Source: Shewanella sp. Isolate13
Lineage (GTDB): Bacteria > Pseudomonadota > Gammaproteobacteria > Enterobacterales > Shewanellaceae
Assembly: GCF_022398325.1 (NCBI RefSeq)
Contig: NZ_JAKEVD010000003.1
Coordinates: 1 to 64,000 of the forward strand
Length of the DNA: 64,000 nt
Direction: 5' to 3'
Shown piece after piece: positions 26,680-36,682 of this stretch (positions are counted from its first letter, which is position 1; the number at the start of each line of letters is the position of its first letter). A program made the translations under genes and the position numbers. The notes beneath the pieces are model-generated. The model was not told where the DNA came from and ran no database searches. It saw only the letters and a program-made list of their open reading frames with translations.

Positions 26680-28485
26680 CTATTGAGCCGACTTAAAATT
26701 GCCCTGCTTATCGAATGGCCAGTCAACACCTAGCCACGCCTTAAAAAAGGCCTTTTGTGCACGGCTTGGCTTGTCGACACTAGTGATTGCCAACTTGCCA
26801 CTTTGCTTCTCTCCCAGCTTAAGCGTCAGCTCTTTCAATCTATCGTTACTAAACAGCGTCACTTTAATGGTGTCACCCGCCTTAAAGTCTTTAATGCGTG
26901 ACGTAAAGCCACTCGCCGTGACCTTAAGGCCATTAATCGCAACGATTTCATCACCATTGACAATTCCAGCATTCCAAGCCGGTCCATTGCGCAGTACCTG
27001 CGACAACACTAATGAACCGGATTTTAAAGTGACACCAGTGAATGGCTCTATCTTGGCGTCTTTACCATAGGTGGTTTTCAGGCCTGCTTGTGCTAAAAGC
27101 GTGTTAAAATCTAGGCTAACGGGCGAGTTAACATATTGCTGCCACCAGGCCTCGTAACTCGTTCCTGAGACCTCATCTAAGATCCCTTTCACATCGGCAA
27201 TGGTGTAGCCCATTGGAATACGATAGTCGTTATAGAGTTTACGGTGCACATCACGATATGAACGCTTAAGCTTAGTCTCTTCAAGCAGTGAAAAATCTAA
27301 TGCCAAAGAGGTTAGATAGCCTTCTGAATAGATATTAGTGCTGTGATTGACCGCATAATCTCCGCCACTGCTAGCCCACTGGTTGGCACTTGCCTCGGCA
27401 ATGGACTGCACTTCTCTACCCGGAGTCTGTTCACTTTGCGCCACTCGCTTTGCCAAGTCTTCCAAAAACTCCTTTGGTGTCATCACCCCTGCACGTAACA
27501 GCAACTGGCTTTGGAAATAACTGGTAGAGCCTTCAGCAATCCAAAGTAGTTCGGTTATCTCTTCATCTTGATAGTTGTAAGGCACTAAACCATCGGGTCG
27601 ATAGGCCTTAACGTTCCAGGTATGGATGAACTCATGAGAGGCGGTTTTAATAAAGCCTAGGTAATCTTTACGCTCTCTATAACTAAAACGTGGACGCTGA
27701 ATAATAGTAGAGTTCAGGTGCTCTGTTGCGCCTCGCGCACCACTCGTGGCATGAACCATATAGACATAACGCTCAAATGGATAATCGTCCCAAATCACGT
27801 CGGCTTGACCGCTGAGCTTAGTCAGGTCGGTGACCATCTTGTCGATATCGTAGTTACCCTCTCCCCAAACCACTAACTCATATTGTCTACCATCGGCGCT
27901 AAATTCACGATGTTCGCTGATCCCCGTTTCAATCGGTGAATCGACTAAGATATCGTAATTGTCAGCGGTAAATGAGTGGGCGTTTTCCCCTCTATCCATG
28001 CCCGAGTAGCTGTTCCAGCTATTAGGCACCTTGAGAGACACCCTGACAGGTTCATCTCTAAAATCTGGGCTATACACAAAAGTGCCACTAGCATCTAAAA
28101 ACGCATGGGAGGCATCGATATGGTTAACTCTTTGCCCCAACTTATTGGCATATAACTGATAGTTCACGGTGACGCTTGTAGGCTCCGACAAGGTGACAGT
28201 CCATTCTCCACTCGCTGTCCGTGTCCAAGGTAATAGCGCTCCGTTGTTATCGGTCGCCGTAAATTTTCTCACCGCATCGGCTAAGGGCAAGACTTGATAC
28301 TTACCTGTACGCCATACAGGTAGGTTCACCACCAGAGAGTTTGAGTCCGTTACGGGAAAATTAACCTCAACTTTTGCTAAATGATGTTCGGGACTGGTTA
28401 AATCGATCTTGTAATCGACATCGGCAACGGCGTTAGCACAGGCTAAGCTACTAAAAGTTAAGATAAGGGGAACTACAGGTTTCAC
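26680..28485 (-). CDS. Secreted M61 (glycyl aminopeptidase-type) metallopeptidase with PDZ domain
   Basis: A 601-residue exported peptidase. The signal peptide MKPVVPLILTFSSLACANA is followed by an N-terminal beta domain, the zinc motif HEFIHTWNVKAYRPD near residue 287 with the downstream ligand in LLWIAEGSTSYF, and a C-terminal PDZ domain (about 490-560; GPAWNAGIVNGDEIVAINGL). Family members remove N-terminal Gly or Ala. It acts in the periplasm or outside the cell. Confidence 0.92.
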   Translation of the reverse strand: MKPVVPLILTFSSLACANAVADVDYKIDLTSPEHHLAKVEVNFPVTDSNSLVVNLPVWRTGKYQVLPLADAVRKFTATDNNGALLPWTRTASGEWTVTLSEPTSVTVNYQLYANKLGQRVNHIDASHAFLDASGTFVYSPDFRDEPVRVSLKVPNSWNSYSGMDRGENAHSFTADNYDILVDSPIETGISEHREFSADGRQYELVVWGEGNYDIDKMVTDLTKLSGQADVIWDDYPFERYVYMVHATSGARGATEHLNSTIIQRPRFSYRERKDYLGFIKTASHEFIHTWNVKAYRPDGLVPYNYQDEEITELLWIAEGSTSYFQSQLLLRAGVMTPKEFLEDLAKRVAQSEQTPGREVQSIAEASANQWASSGGDYAVNHSTNIYSEGYLTSLALDFSLLEETKLKRSYRDVHRKLYNDYRIPMGYTIADVKGILDEVSGTSYEAWWQQYVNSPVSLDFNTLLAQAGLKTTYGKDAKIEPFTGVTLKSGSLVLSQVLRNGPAWNAGIVNGDEIVAINGLKVTASGFTSRIKDFKAGDTIKVTLFSNDRLKELTLKLGEKQSGKLAITSVDKPSRAQKAFFKAWLGVDWPFDKQGNFKSAQ

Positions 28486-28614
28486 TCTTGCGTCCTTCTG
28501 TTATTATTGTTTTTTGCTGAGTCAGAAAAATATAACATTAGACTTAGTTAAGCCAATAGAATTACAAAAAATAGGCACTTAATTTAACGATTAAGCATAA
28601 GGAATGGCATTTTA

Positions 28615-30792
28615 ATGCGTACTTTCATCCCCCTACTCTCAATCTTACTGTTATCGTTTTTCAGCGCTCAAGCTTATTCCAGTGTAAGAGACGAACTGCT
28701 TACAGAACTCCAAATACGAGAAGCTCCCAAAACACTCGAACAATCTCTATCAAAAACACTGCCGACCCTACCAAACTTTACCTCAGCAGCAGAGTTTAGC
28801 CGCTTTGCCGATGACCATCGTCTCTCAAAGGCAGAGTTAAAGCGTGACATTCAGCTATTCACTCGTTTGAAGATGGAGCTTTATAACAAAGACAAAGACC
28901 GCTATGCGATCGCCAAAAGGCTCACCGAGCAACTTGAACTACTGAGCAATAGCACCTTCGATAGCAGCTATGTATTAATGCTAAAAGGACGGTTCGCCGG
29001 AAGGAGCCAACAAGATTACACAACCGCAATCTCTTTGTATCAACAAGCTGTCGCGCTCATGGAGCACTCTACAGATGAGACCAGTTTAGTCCTGCGTTAC
29101 ACCTTACAAGAACACCTTGGGGTGATGCATATGATTCTGCGCGAAGAGTCGACGGCACTATTACACCTAAAAGAGCTATCTCGGTTATCTAAGCAGCTTG
29201 AGAATAACTACCTGATTGCGCACGCAGAATCCGTATTAGGTAAGTATTTTTATAAGCAGAACCAGCTTGGAAAATCTTTGGCTCATTACACCGAAGCCAC
29301 CAAATACTCCCAAGATGGTAATAATTCGTCTCAAAATGCTCATATCGAGCTGCAACTAGCGAGGATCTATCGTGATTTAGAATCTTGGGATGAAGCTCTT
29401 AGCGCCGCTAATAATGCGGCAGAAGCATTTAGCCTACTCGGTAACGAAAACTACGTCTCTTCATCGATGACGGTTATCGCCATGATTTATGCCAATCAAG
29501 GGCAGTGGTATCAGGCAATTGATTACCACCTCAATGCTCAACATATCGAGTCGAAACTCGGGAACTACATCGGCCTAGGACTCAATCTGCATAACCTAGG
29601 TGAAGCCTATTATAAAATAGGCGATACCCGAACCTCACTTGAAAACCTTAAGCGAGCAAACGAGATCTTCACCTCGAAGAAGAGTAATCACTACCTCGTA
29701 TATAACGACCTACTTATCTCTGAGGTCGCAGCCAATGACGCTAATTGGAAGATGTCACTAGATTATGCCTCTAAGGCGATAGCCATTGCCGAGTCTAAAC
29801 AACTGAACACAGAGTTAAAAGAAGCCTTATCGAGACAAACTGACGCCTTAGAAGCGCTTGGCTTATATGAAGAAGCCTTTAACAGCGTTAGAAAGTTAAA
29901 CACCCTAAACGAATTGACTCAACCACAACCATCTGGATTTGATGAGCAAAAGTCAATTATTGCCGCACAAAAGCTCGAGCTTAGCCTAAGCCAAGCTCAA
30001 AACCAGTTACTAGCTAAGACCGAACAGCTTAATAACACTCGATTAGTAACCATACTTTGTGTATTTGTGCTTTGCCTAACCTTGCTAATATTACTCAAAT
30101 TATGGCGACTTAAAAACAAGCTCAGCTGCGAAACTAAAACACTACAACAGACTCAACTATTGGAACCTTTTACTCGACTTCATGGTTACTTAGCTTTTAA
30201 ACGAGACTATATAAACTCAAACAGTCACCCAATAAAAACCATGGCGCTTATCTCCCTGTCTGATCAACTCGACGCCGATCTTTCTCAAGGTTATGAGTGT
30301 AATGCCAAGATGAATAAGCGACAGGTATTAGCCATTAAAAACAGCTTAAACTGTCACACCTATGTTATTCGTCCAGGAGTGTTTTTACTCTGCTTCAACG
30401 AGTCGATAGAACCTAATCACTTGCTCAGTCTCCTGAGAGATATCATCTCGAACCACGATGGGCAAACAAGCCTTCATATGGGGATATTGCAGCTACCATT
30501 ACTGGCAGACCCAGCCATAAAACTCACTGCGGCACAGCACTTTGGTAGCCTACAGATGATGCTCCATGCCGCCAGAACGCTCGGCAGCGATAAAGATTAC
30601 TTTGCAACCATGAAGATGCTTAATTTTGCATCGGCCGGTATATTTAACGATCCTCTCTACCTTAATATCGAGAAAAGTATCGTACGTGGGATCATTAAAG
30701 TCGACACTAATGGCAATAAGGAAGATATTATCTGGCCGAGATGGAAGAACCATCAAAATATAGACATTAATGAAGATAAATTAGCCATATAA
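28615..30792 (+). CDS. TPR protein with membrane anchor and degenerate GGDEF-like C terminus
   Basis: A 725-residue protein: signal peptide (MRTFIPLLSILLLSFFSAQAYS), about seven tetratricopeptide repeats (residues 130-440), a short coiled coil, a membrane helix near 477-497 (VTILCVFVLCLTLLILLKLW) and a cytoplasmic domain of about 200 residues. That last domain has GGDEF-like landmarks (EPFTRLHGYLAFKRD for the usual N-terminal motif; YVIRPGVFLLCF where the GG(D/E)EF hairpin would stand; HMGILQLP for the later strand) but no catalytic signature. It is probably a periplasmic sensor signalling to partners. The next gene is a diguanylate cyclase. Confidence 0.7.
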   Translation: MRTFIPLLSILLLSFFSAQAYSSVRDELLTELQIREAPKTLEQSLSKTLPTLPNFTSAAEFSRFADDHRLSKAELKRDIQLFTRLKMELYNKDKDRYAIAKRLTEQLELLSNSTFDSSYVLMLKGRFAGRSQQDYTTAISLYQQAVALMEHSTDETSLVLRYTLQEHLGVMHMILREESTALLHLKELSRLSKQLENNYLIAHAESVLGKYFYKQNQLGKSLAHYTEATKYSQDGNNSSQNAHIELQLARIYRDLESWDEALSAANNAAEAFSLLGNENYVSSSMTVIAMIYANQGQWYQAIDYHLNAQHIESKLGNYIGLGLNLHNLGEAYYKIGDTRTSLENLKRANEIFTSKKSNHYLVYNDLLISEVAANDANWKMSLDYASKAIAIAESKQLNTELKEALSRQTDALEALGLYEEAFNSVRKLNTLNELTQPQPSGFDEQKSIIAAQKLELSLSQAQNQLLAKTEQLNNTRLVTILCVFVLCLTLLILLKLWRLKNKLSCETKTLQQTQLLEPFTRLHGYLAFKRDYINSNSHPIKTMALISLSDQLDADLSQGYECNAKMNKRQVLAIKNSLNCHTYVIRPGVFLLCFNESIEPNHLLSLLRDIISNHDGQTSLHMGILQLPLLADPAIKLTAAQHFGSLQMMLHAARTLGSDKDYFATMKMLNFASAGIFNDPLYLNIEKSIVRGIIKVDTNGNKEDIIWPRWKNHQNIDINEDKLAI

Positions 30793-30910
30793 CTCTTTGA
30801 AGATAAGAGGATAACGATGTTAATATCTCTTTTTTAGGACAACTGGTAAGATAAGCTCTGAAAAGAATCCCGCTCTCGATACTAGGTAATTGATAGGAAA
30901 AATAATAAAT

Positions 30911-32467
30911 ATGAAGGATGCCGCCATAGGTACGTCTCAAGTCAATGTACTGCAGCAAAAGCTTTACTCTGCAAAGCAGGCTTTAGAAGAGATGAACGAA
31001 GAGCAAAATGCAAAGCTGCGCATCCTAATGCAATTTATTGCCCAATTAAGTCTTGCCTGTAAAGGACAAAATCTAGAGCTTGATAATAAACTGGCAAAGT
31101 TACGCCATAAATTAGCAAATTTTAGCCAAGTTGAAGAAGCATTGCCGACCCTCTATGAAGCCGAAGTGACATTAAAGCAGCAATATGCCCATGTCATGTT
31201 ACAACTTGAAGATTGCCGCAAATCACTGTCGAATATAGTCGGTCAGATTCAAAGGGTTGAGTCTCTACCTAGCAAGTTAAAACTTGAGATCTCTTACTTC
31301 AAAAAAGACCTGCTTAAGCCGTTTCATAGCTACTGGGATTACATCCCTAAAGTAGAGAAGATCATCCACTTCTATGATGCTATCTTACAAGAAAAACTGA
31401 ATTTAGGTGATCAGTTTGAGGTATTGCCTCGCCACCGTCAGGCGGCTCATGAATTAGCACAGTTACTGTCTGAGATTGAATTTAGAAAGGAGCAGCGAGC
31501 TCAGGTTTCCGAAATCAAACAGCAACTCACCCAAGAGTTTGAACTTAACACTCTACTCAACGCCTATCAGGTCGTACTAAGTTTACTGCTAGATAATATC
31601 GCCCGAGAGAAAACGGCATCGCAAGAGTTTTTATACGTACTCAATAATGCCTTGAGTAACGTACAAGAGGTCGTAGCAGATTCATATAGCCACTCAATCA
31701 AAAACTATCAGGTTGCTAAACAACTAAACCGCGATATCAACTACCAAGTCGATAACGTCGGAGAAACCGTGATAGAAGTTGATGATATCAACGAGCTAAA
31801 AAACCAGATCACGACACACCTAGCCTCATTACGTAAATCTCTTAGTCGTAAAGAGCTACTAGAAAATAGAGAACAGACTCAGCTAAAGAAGTCTGTAGAG
31901 ACTCTGCGTCGAGAGCTTAAAGAGCTTGCAAAAGAAACAGAGTCCTACAAGGAGCGCCTATTTGAGCAGCAAAAGCTCAATCTACTCGACTCACTCACTC
32001 AACTGCCAAATCGCAGTGCATTAGAAGAGCGAATGGATATTGAGTATCGTAACCACAAGCGTACTAAGCAGCCATTATGGGTCGCCGTTGCCGATATCGA
32101 TCACTTCAAAACTATTAATGATAGCTTCGGTCACAGCACCGGTGACAAAACACTGCAAGTCATTGCTATGGCTCTAAAAAATTCATTACGCGAATCGGAG
32201 TTTGTCGCCCGTTACGGCGGCGAAGAGTTCGTTCTATTGCTACCAGATATTGCCGAGAGCGATATCCTTCCTCTGCTTAACCGTGTGAGAGAAAAGGTAA
32301 AAAGTATACCTTTTAAGTTTAAAGATCAGCGAATTACAGTTACAGTGTCTATAGGTGCTGCGCAAATAATTGAAAATGAGCTCATCACAGAAACTTTCGA
32401 TCGAGCCGACGCTGCACTATATAAAGCCAAAAACGAAAGCAGAGATAGAGTCATCATAGACTTCTAA
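30911..32467 (+). CDS. Diguanylate cyclase with long coiled-coil N terminus
   Basis: A 518-residue soluble protein. Residues 1-355 are helical and coiled-coil rich with no known sensor fold; residues 360-518 are a GGDEF domain with LTQLPNRSALEERM, DIDHFKTINDSFGHSTGD and the active site RYGGEEF. The inhibitory site upstream reads RESE instead of RxxD, so c-di-GMP feedback may be weak or absent. ATG 30911 is preferred over a TTG at 30890. It follows the TPR/degenerate GGDEF gene by 118 bases and may be cotranscribed. Confidence 0.9.
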   Translation: MKDAAIGTSQVNVLQQKLYSAKQALEEMNEEQNAKLRILMQFIAQLSLACKGQNLELDNKLAKLRHKLANFSQVEEALPTLYEAEVTLKQQYAHVMLQLEDCRKSLSNIVGQIQRVESLPSKLKLEISYFKKDLLKPFHSYWDYIPKVEKIIHFYDAILQEKLNLGDQFEVLPRHRQAAHELAQLLSEIEFRKEQRAQVSEIKQQLTQEFELNTLLNAYQVVLSLLLDNIAREKTASQEFLYVLNNALSNVQEVVADSYSHSIKNYQVAKQLNRDINYQVDNVGETVIEVDDINELKNQITTHLASLRKSLSRKELLENREQTQLKKSVETLRRELKELAKETESYKERLFEQQKLNLLDSLTQLPNRSALEERMDIEYRNHKRTKQPLWVAVADIDHFKTINDSFGHSTGDKTLQVIAMALKNSLRESEFVARYGGEEFVLLLPDIAESDILPLLNRVREKVKSIPFKFKDQRITVTVSIGAAQIIENELITETFDRADAALYKAKNESRDRVIIDF

Positions 32468-32544
32468 GCTTCTCCCCTTGTGTTAACACCCGTTACACCT
32501 CTCTTTTTTGGGATAGCTTACTCATCACTGCTTAAGGAGTTGCT

Positions 32545-33897
32545 ATGATAGTAAAAATAAGTCCTAGAGGAAGCCTAGATCAACTTTCACAACTGGAAGT
32601 TGATAGATTAAAACAGAATGCCAAAAGTGAGCTTTACCAGCTCTACCGCAACTGCTCACTTGCCGTACTCGCATCTGGCCTTAAAAGCGATAATGCAGAG
32701 GGGCTTTTCACTCAGTTTAGTGACTTTAATGTCAATGTCTTACGCCGTGAGCGCGGCATTAAAATCGAGTTGACCAACCCACCAGAAGAAGCTTTCGTCG
32801 ACGGTGAAATCATCGCCGGGATCCAAGAGCACCTCTTTGCGGTATTAAGGGATATCGTCTACATCAACGATAAGTACGACAACCTTAAGCATATCAACCT
32901 CACGAATGCGAGTCACATCACTAACGTCGTATTCGATATCTTACGCAACGCGCGCTCAATGCCAATGCTCGATCCCAATATCGTCGTTTGCTGGGGCGGA
33001 CACAGTATCAACCCCGTAGAGTACCAATATACCCGTGAAGTGGGTTACGAATTAGGGCTACGCGCACTCGATATCTGTACAGGTTGTGGACCCGGTGCGA
33101 TGGAAGGGCCGATGAAAGGTGCCGCCATTGGTCACGCAAAGCAACGGGTGAATCACGCCCGCTACATAGGTCTAACTGAACCAAGTATTATTGCCGCTGA
33201 GCCACCGAATCAAATTGTCAACGAGTTGGTTATTCTGCCCGATATTGAAAAGCGCTTGGAGGCCTTTGTAAGATTAGGGCACGGCATTGTTATCTTCCCA
33301 GGCGGTGCGGGCACCGCCGAAGAGCTACTTTATCTACTGGGCATTCTACTCAATAAAGATAACCGCAATATCCCTTTCCCATTAATACTTACGGGGCCGA
33401 AAGAGAGTGAAGAGTATTTCTTGCGCATCGATGAATTTATTGGCGCAACTCTTGGTGAGGAAGCACAGAGCAAGTATCAAATCGTGATCGACGATCCAGT
33501 GAAGGTCGCTCGAATACAGAAACAGGCTATGGAGGAGATCAAAACCTTCCGCAGGGAGAATGGCGACTCTTACCAATACCAGTGGTCGTTAAAAATTGAG
33601 CCTGAGTTCCAGCTCCCTTTTGAGCCTACTCACGAGGTGATGAGTAACTTAGACCTATACTCTCAAGCTAATAAGGCTGAGCTCGCGGCAAACTTGCGTA
33701 AAGCGTTTTCAGGTATCGTCGCTGGTAATGTCAAGATGGATACCATTAAAGCAATTGAGCTCAATGGACCGTTTGAGCTTAAAGGCGATCCCGAGCTTAT
33801 GACGCTGATGGACGACCTATTAGGTGCATTTGTTTCCCAACAGCGAATGAAATTGCCGGGAAGTGAATACATTCCCTGCTACAAAGTCATAAAATAG
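32545..33897 (+). CDS. ppnN: Pyrimidine/purine nucleotide 5'-monophosphate nucleosidase PpnN
   Basis: A 450-residue LOG-family enzyme (E. coli YgdH/PpnN), which cleaves nucleoside monophosphates to base and ribose 5-phosphate and binds (p)ppGpp in E. coli. Motifs: CWGGHSI (N-glycosidase domain), [15 protein letters not shown] and [16 protein letters not shown]. Full length compared with about 454 in E. coli. The 3' end of the gene is partly repeated just downstream in a tandem duplication. Confidence 0.95.
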   Translation: MIVKISPRGSLDQLSQLEVDRLKQNAKSELYQLYRNCSLAVLASGLKSDNAEGLFTQFSDFNVNVLRRERGIKIELTNPPEEAFVDGEIIAGIQEHLFAVLRDIVYINDKYDNLKHINLTNASHITNVVFDILRNARSMPMLDPNIVVCWGGHSINPVEYQYTREVGYELGLRALDICTGCGPGAMEGPMKGAAIGHAKQRVNHARYIGLTEPSIIAAEPPNQIVNELVILPDIEKRLEAFVRLGHGIVIFPGGAGTAEELLYLLGILLNKDNRNIPFPLILTGPKESEEYFLRIDEFIGATLGEEAQSKYQIVIDDPVKVARIQKQAMEEIKTFRRENGDSYQYQWSLKIEPEFQLPFEPTHEVMSNLDLYSQANKAELAANLRKAFSGIVAGNVKMDTIKAIELNGPFELKGDPELMTLMDDLLGAFVSQQRMKLPGSEYIPCYKVIK

Positions 33898-34123
33898 AAA
33901 GTCATAGCGTACAGAGAATACAGAGAGAAAGTTGAATAAACTGCTTATTATCTATGCTATGAACTTAGTGCGGCGGATCCACGCCGCACAGTAAAACTAA
34001 TCTGAAGTTACAGATAAGTGAATGTATTCCCAGCTACAAAGTCATAAAGTACAGAGAGAAAAAGTTGAATAAACTGCTTATTATCGATGGTATGAACTTG
34101 GTGCGGCGGATCCACGCCGCACA
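33862..34123 (+). repeat. Tandem duplication across the ppnN/xni junction
   Basis: Two similar blocks lie head to tail. Block 1 (33862-33991) spans the true ppnN end and a copy of the xni start; block 2 (34016-34123) spans a remnant of the ppnN end and the true xni start. Shared segments include GCTACAAAGTCATAAA, AAGTTGAATAAACTGCTTAT and GCGGCGGATCCACGCCGCAC. Block 1 carries about 20 extra bases between the two parts. Confidence 0.85.
33932..33994 (+). pseudogene. Truncated duplicate of the xni start (20 codons)
   Basis: TTG start, then NKLLIIYAMNLVRRIHAAQ and a stop. It matches the first 20 residues of Xni except that the metal-binding DG of IIDGMN has become YA. It carries the same upstream purine-rich ribosome site as the intact gene. 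It cannot encode an enzyme; translation of this short frame just before xni could affect xni expression. Confidence 0.8.
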
Positions 34124-34835
34124 ACCCAACGAGTCTGATGTCTCAGGGCTGAAAGAGCGTGTTAATGGCGCCTGCCGCAAGTTGCTTAAGTTCCATGCAC
34201 CGACACATGTAACTATCGTCTGGGACGGCGATGCAATCTCGTGGCGTAAAGCCCTCTATGAAGATTACAAAAAAGGCCGTAAGCCTATGCCTCAAGCATT
34301 AGCCGATGGCCTTAATGACATCAAAACTTATTTAGCAGAGCACCAAATTCACTCTATCGATGCAGAATCTGAAGCCGACGATGTGATAGCGACCTTAGCC
34401 ACTAAACTTGCCAACACAGATGGCGAAGCGATTATCGTCTCTACAGACAAAGGATTTAGCCAATTAAATCATCCGCATATAAAGCAATGGGATCACTTTA
34501 ATCAGACCTATCTAACTGTTGAAGATATGGAACAAAAACTAGGGGTTGAACATTCTCAGTTAATTGACTACTTAGCATTAGCAGGTGATAGCGGTAATAA
34601 AATCCCAGGAGTCCCCGGTATCGGCCCTAAATCTGCAGTAGAGTTACTCAGAATTTATCGCTCACTAGCAAACATCTATAACTCCATCGACAAGGTAGGC
34701 TCTAAACAAGCCAAAAAACTTCAAGAGGGGAAACAGATGGCGCGCCTCAGTTATAAATTGGTGCAACTCAGAACCGATATGCCTTTAAGCGTAAACCTGA
34801 AACAATTTAGAATTGAAAAGCCGGATCCCGCTTAA
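34065..34835 (+). CDS. xni: Flap endonuclease Xni (exonuclease IX)
   Basis: A 256-residue structure-specific 5' nuclease resembling the 5'-3' exonuclease domain of DNA polymerase I. It starts at TTG after a purine-rich AGAGAGAAAAAG. Metal-site residues are seen in IIDGMN, ESEADDVIATLA and STDKGFSQL, and the helix-hairpin-helix GVPGIGPKSAVELL follows. As in other Xni proteins, some of the metal ligands of full polymerase exonucleases are absent. Length matches E. coli (251). Confidence 0.93.
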   Translation: MNKLLIIDGMNLVRRIHAAQPNESDVSGLKERVNGACRKLLKFHAPTHVTIVWDGDAISWRKALYEDYKKGRKPMPQALADGLNDIKTYLAEHQIHSIDAESEADDVIATLATKLANTDGEAIIVSTDKGFSQLNHPHIKQWDHFNQTYLTVEDMEQKLGVEHSQLIDYLALAGDSGNKIPGVPGIGPKSAVELLRIYRSLANIYNSIDKVGSKQAKKLQEGKQMARLSYKLVQLRTDMPLSVNLKQFRIEKPDPA

Positions 34836-34940
34836 ACTTACATTTGTTAACATAAAGTTGTCATCCTAGCGTTTACCCTAATGCGATCACATAGTATCTT
34901 AGGCTTATTGAAAGAGCCGCATGAAGGATTCGTTGCTAGG

Positions 34941-35327
34941 ATGAAATCTAAACTTCCCGTCATTATCATCAGTATTTTCGTCACTTACGTTGCTTTTGTC
35001 GCCGTGATTATGCTCACTTACGATCCCAGCCCCGATGAGATGAGATGGGAAGATAGGCAAGCCTATAACAAAGCTATGATGGCCGAAATCAGCATAGGCC
35101 AAAGCATCGCCGAGATAAAATCCCTTTTTGGCAAAGCCGATTTTACAGAAGCAAAAATCTCAAACGAACAACACTTACAAGTACTCTTCTACCGAACCCA
35201 CCATGTCACTTCAGATGGTGAAACCTCTAAGGAGGAGTGCACTCCACTACTGTTTAAGCAAGGAGTACTCATCGCTTGGGGGGAAGATACGTATAATCAG
35301 TATCTAGCCAGCCAGATCGATAGCTAA
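34941..35327 (+). CDS. DUF3192 family membrane-anchored protein
   Basis: A 128-residue protein: MKSKLPVIIISIFVTYVAFVAV forms an N-terminal membrane helix, followed by DRQAYNKAMMAEISIGQSIAEIKSLFGKADFTEA, the conserved block of DUF3192, and a soluble tail with one Cys. An earlier in-frame ATG at 34881 has no ribosome site, whereas AGG precedes 34941. Function is unknown; the fold of such domains resembles small outer-membrane assembly or SmpA-like modules (inference). Confidence 0.8.
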   Translation: MKSKLPVIIISIFVTYVAFVAVIMLTYDPSPDEMRWEDRQAYNKAMMAEISIGQSIAEIKSLFGKADFTEAKISNEQHLQVLFYRTHHVTSDGETSKEECTPLLFKQGVLIAWGEDTYNQYLASQIDS

Positions 35328-35383
35328 GTTAGCATCAAGATTTAGCAACAACCCAAGCAAGCCTGATGTAGTAGAAAACAAAA

Positions 35384-35407
35384 AGCAGCACCTCGGTGCT
35401 GCTTTTG
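35384..35407. terminator. Terminator between DUF3192 gene and small secreted protein gene
   Basis: AGCAGCACC/GGTGCTGCT stem with AAAA before and TTTT after. Confidence 0.8.
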
Positions 35408-35457
35408 CAATTAAGAATGGATAACTTTCGCTCTTTGAGCTTTTTATTTTAGCTCAA

Positions 35458-35682
35458 TTAGTTATCCTGTAGCTGCTTTTGAAGCTCTTTTTCGGCCTGC
35501 TCTCGCTTAGCTAGCTCGGCTAACAAACGCTGCTCCTCAGTTTGTTGCACCTCGCCTTTATCCCCCCCTCTTTTTCTCGCTTCCCAATCAGGCTCACCTT
35601 CAAGCGGAGCTTTTGCAATGGCAGTTGCGGGTAAGCCTAGCAGCATCACACTAACTAAGGTTATCATCTTGAATTTATTCAT
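35458..35682 (-). CDS. Small periplasmic protein of unknown function
   Basis: 74 residues: signal peptide MNKFKMITLVSVMLLGLPATAIA, then a 50-residue charged mature part (EPDWEARKRGGDKGEVQQ, a helical Glu/Lys/Gln-rich tail). No domain recognised. The export signal and a clear purine-rich ribosome site (GGAAGG) before the ATG support a real gene. Confidence 0.7.
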   Translation of the reverse strand: MNKFKMITLVSVMLLGLPATAIAKAPLEGEPDWEARKRGGDKGEVQQTEEQRLLAELAKREQAEKELQKQLQDN

Positions 35683-35894
35683 TTACCTTCCTTGTGTATG
35701 AATCAAAAACGAATGCGCTATATTATCAATTGAGCTCTCTGTAGTAGGGCCGTCAGACGACATAAAGCGGCACCTGTCGGCCTATCTCGAGACACGCCAA
35801 TTACCATAGCCGCTTAATATTAGAACACTCTTATCCCTTATGCCTAATATTCGACATCCGTTGCATCGAATGTGCTATCAAGGCGCCCCCTTAC

Positions 35895-36533
35895 TTAGGC
35901 AAGCACCTTAAAGGCGCCCTGTAATCCCTCTACCGCCATCTGAGTACCGATAACGGCCAAAATAAGCCCCATCATTCGGGTGATAGCCCCTAATGCAGCA
36001 GAGCCTAAATAACTGACTAAGCGCCCCCCAAAAATAAAGAACACGTAGGTTATAACACATAAAACACCAAACGAAGCAATGGTGCTAATAAGCTCTGCGA
36101 TTCCGCCACCGGCGGTAAAGTTCATTGCAGTAGTAATCGTGCCGGGGCCTGCCAAGATAGGCAGTGCTAAGGGGGATATCGCAATACTGAGTTTAGACTC
36201 TAGCGACTCCTCAACGGGCTTGTCCTTATCATGGTGCACCGCAGACTGATTGCCCTGCAGCATATGAAAACCTATCAAAAATACCAACAAGCCTCCCGTG
36301 ATGCGGAAGGCGGGCAGTGAGATCCCAAATAAGTGAAAGATAAACTGACCCGATACGGCGAATAAGCTCACAATGACAAATGCGATAATTAAGGCTCTAA
36401 AAGCGATTAATCGGGTTGTCTTCTCATCGTCATCGGCTGTAAGCCCAAGAAAGATGGGGACATTAGCTATCGGATTCATTATGGCAAAAAAGCCCATAAA
36501 CACAGCCCCTACGTGCATCCAAATCCCATCCAT
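35895..36533 (-). CDS. MarC family membrane protein (YhgN/UPF0056-like)
   Basis: A 212-residue protein with about six membrane helices. Family motifs are FFAIMNPIANVPIFLGLT at the first helix and SPLALPILAGPGTITTAM in the middle. MarC proteins were once linked to multiple antibiotic resistance, but that role is not supported and no substrate is known. Full length. Confidence 0.9.
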   Translation of the reverse strand: MDGIWMHVGAVFMGFFAIMNPIANVPIFLGLTADDDEKTTRLIAFRALIIAFVIVSLFAVSGQFIFHLFGISLPAFRITGGLLVFLIGFHMLQGNQSAVHHDKDKPVEESLESKLSIAISPLALPILAGPGTITTAMNFTAGGGIAELISTIASFGVLCVITYVFFIFGGRLVSYLGSAALGAITRMMGLILAVIGTQMAVEGLQGAFKVLA

Positions 36534-36630
36534 TTACTCTACACCTTATACACTCAATTTATGCTGCTCATTATGCAACAATTTGATGCAATTACCCCCT
36601 GTTTATTTGCTGCGCGCTACTTTCTTAGAC

Positions 36631-36664
36631 AAAAAAATGCCGAGGTGAAGGACCTCGGCATTTT
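36631..36664. terminator. Terminator after S9 peptidase gene
   Basis: TGCCGAGGT/ACCTCGGCA stem with a seven-base U-tract on the minus strand and T4 on the plus strand. Confidence 0.88.
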
Positions 36665-36682
36665 AAAAGTAAACAATCTTAT

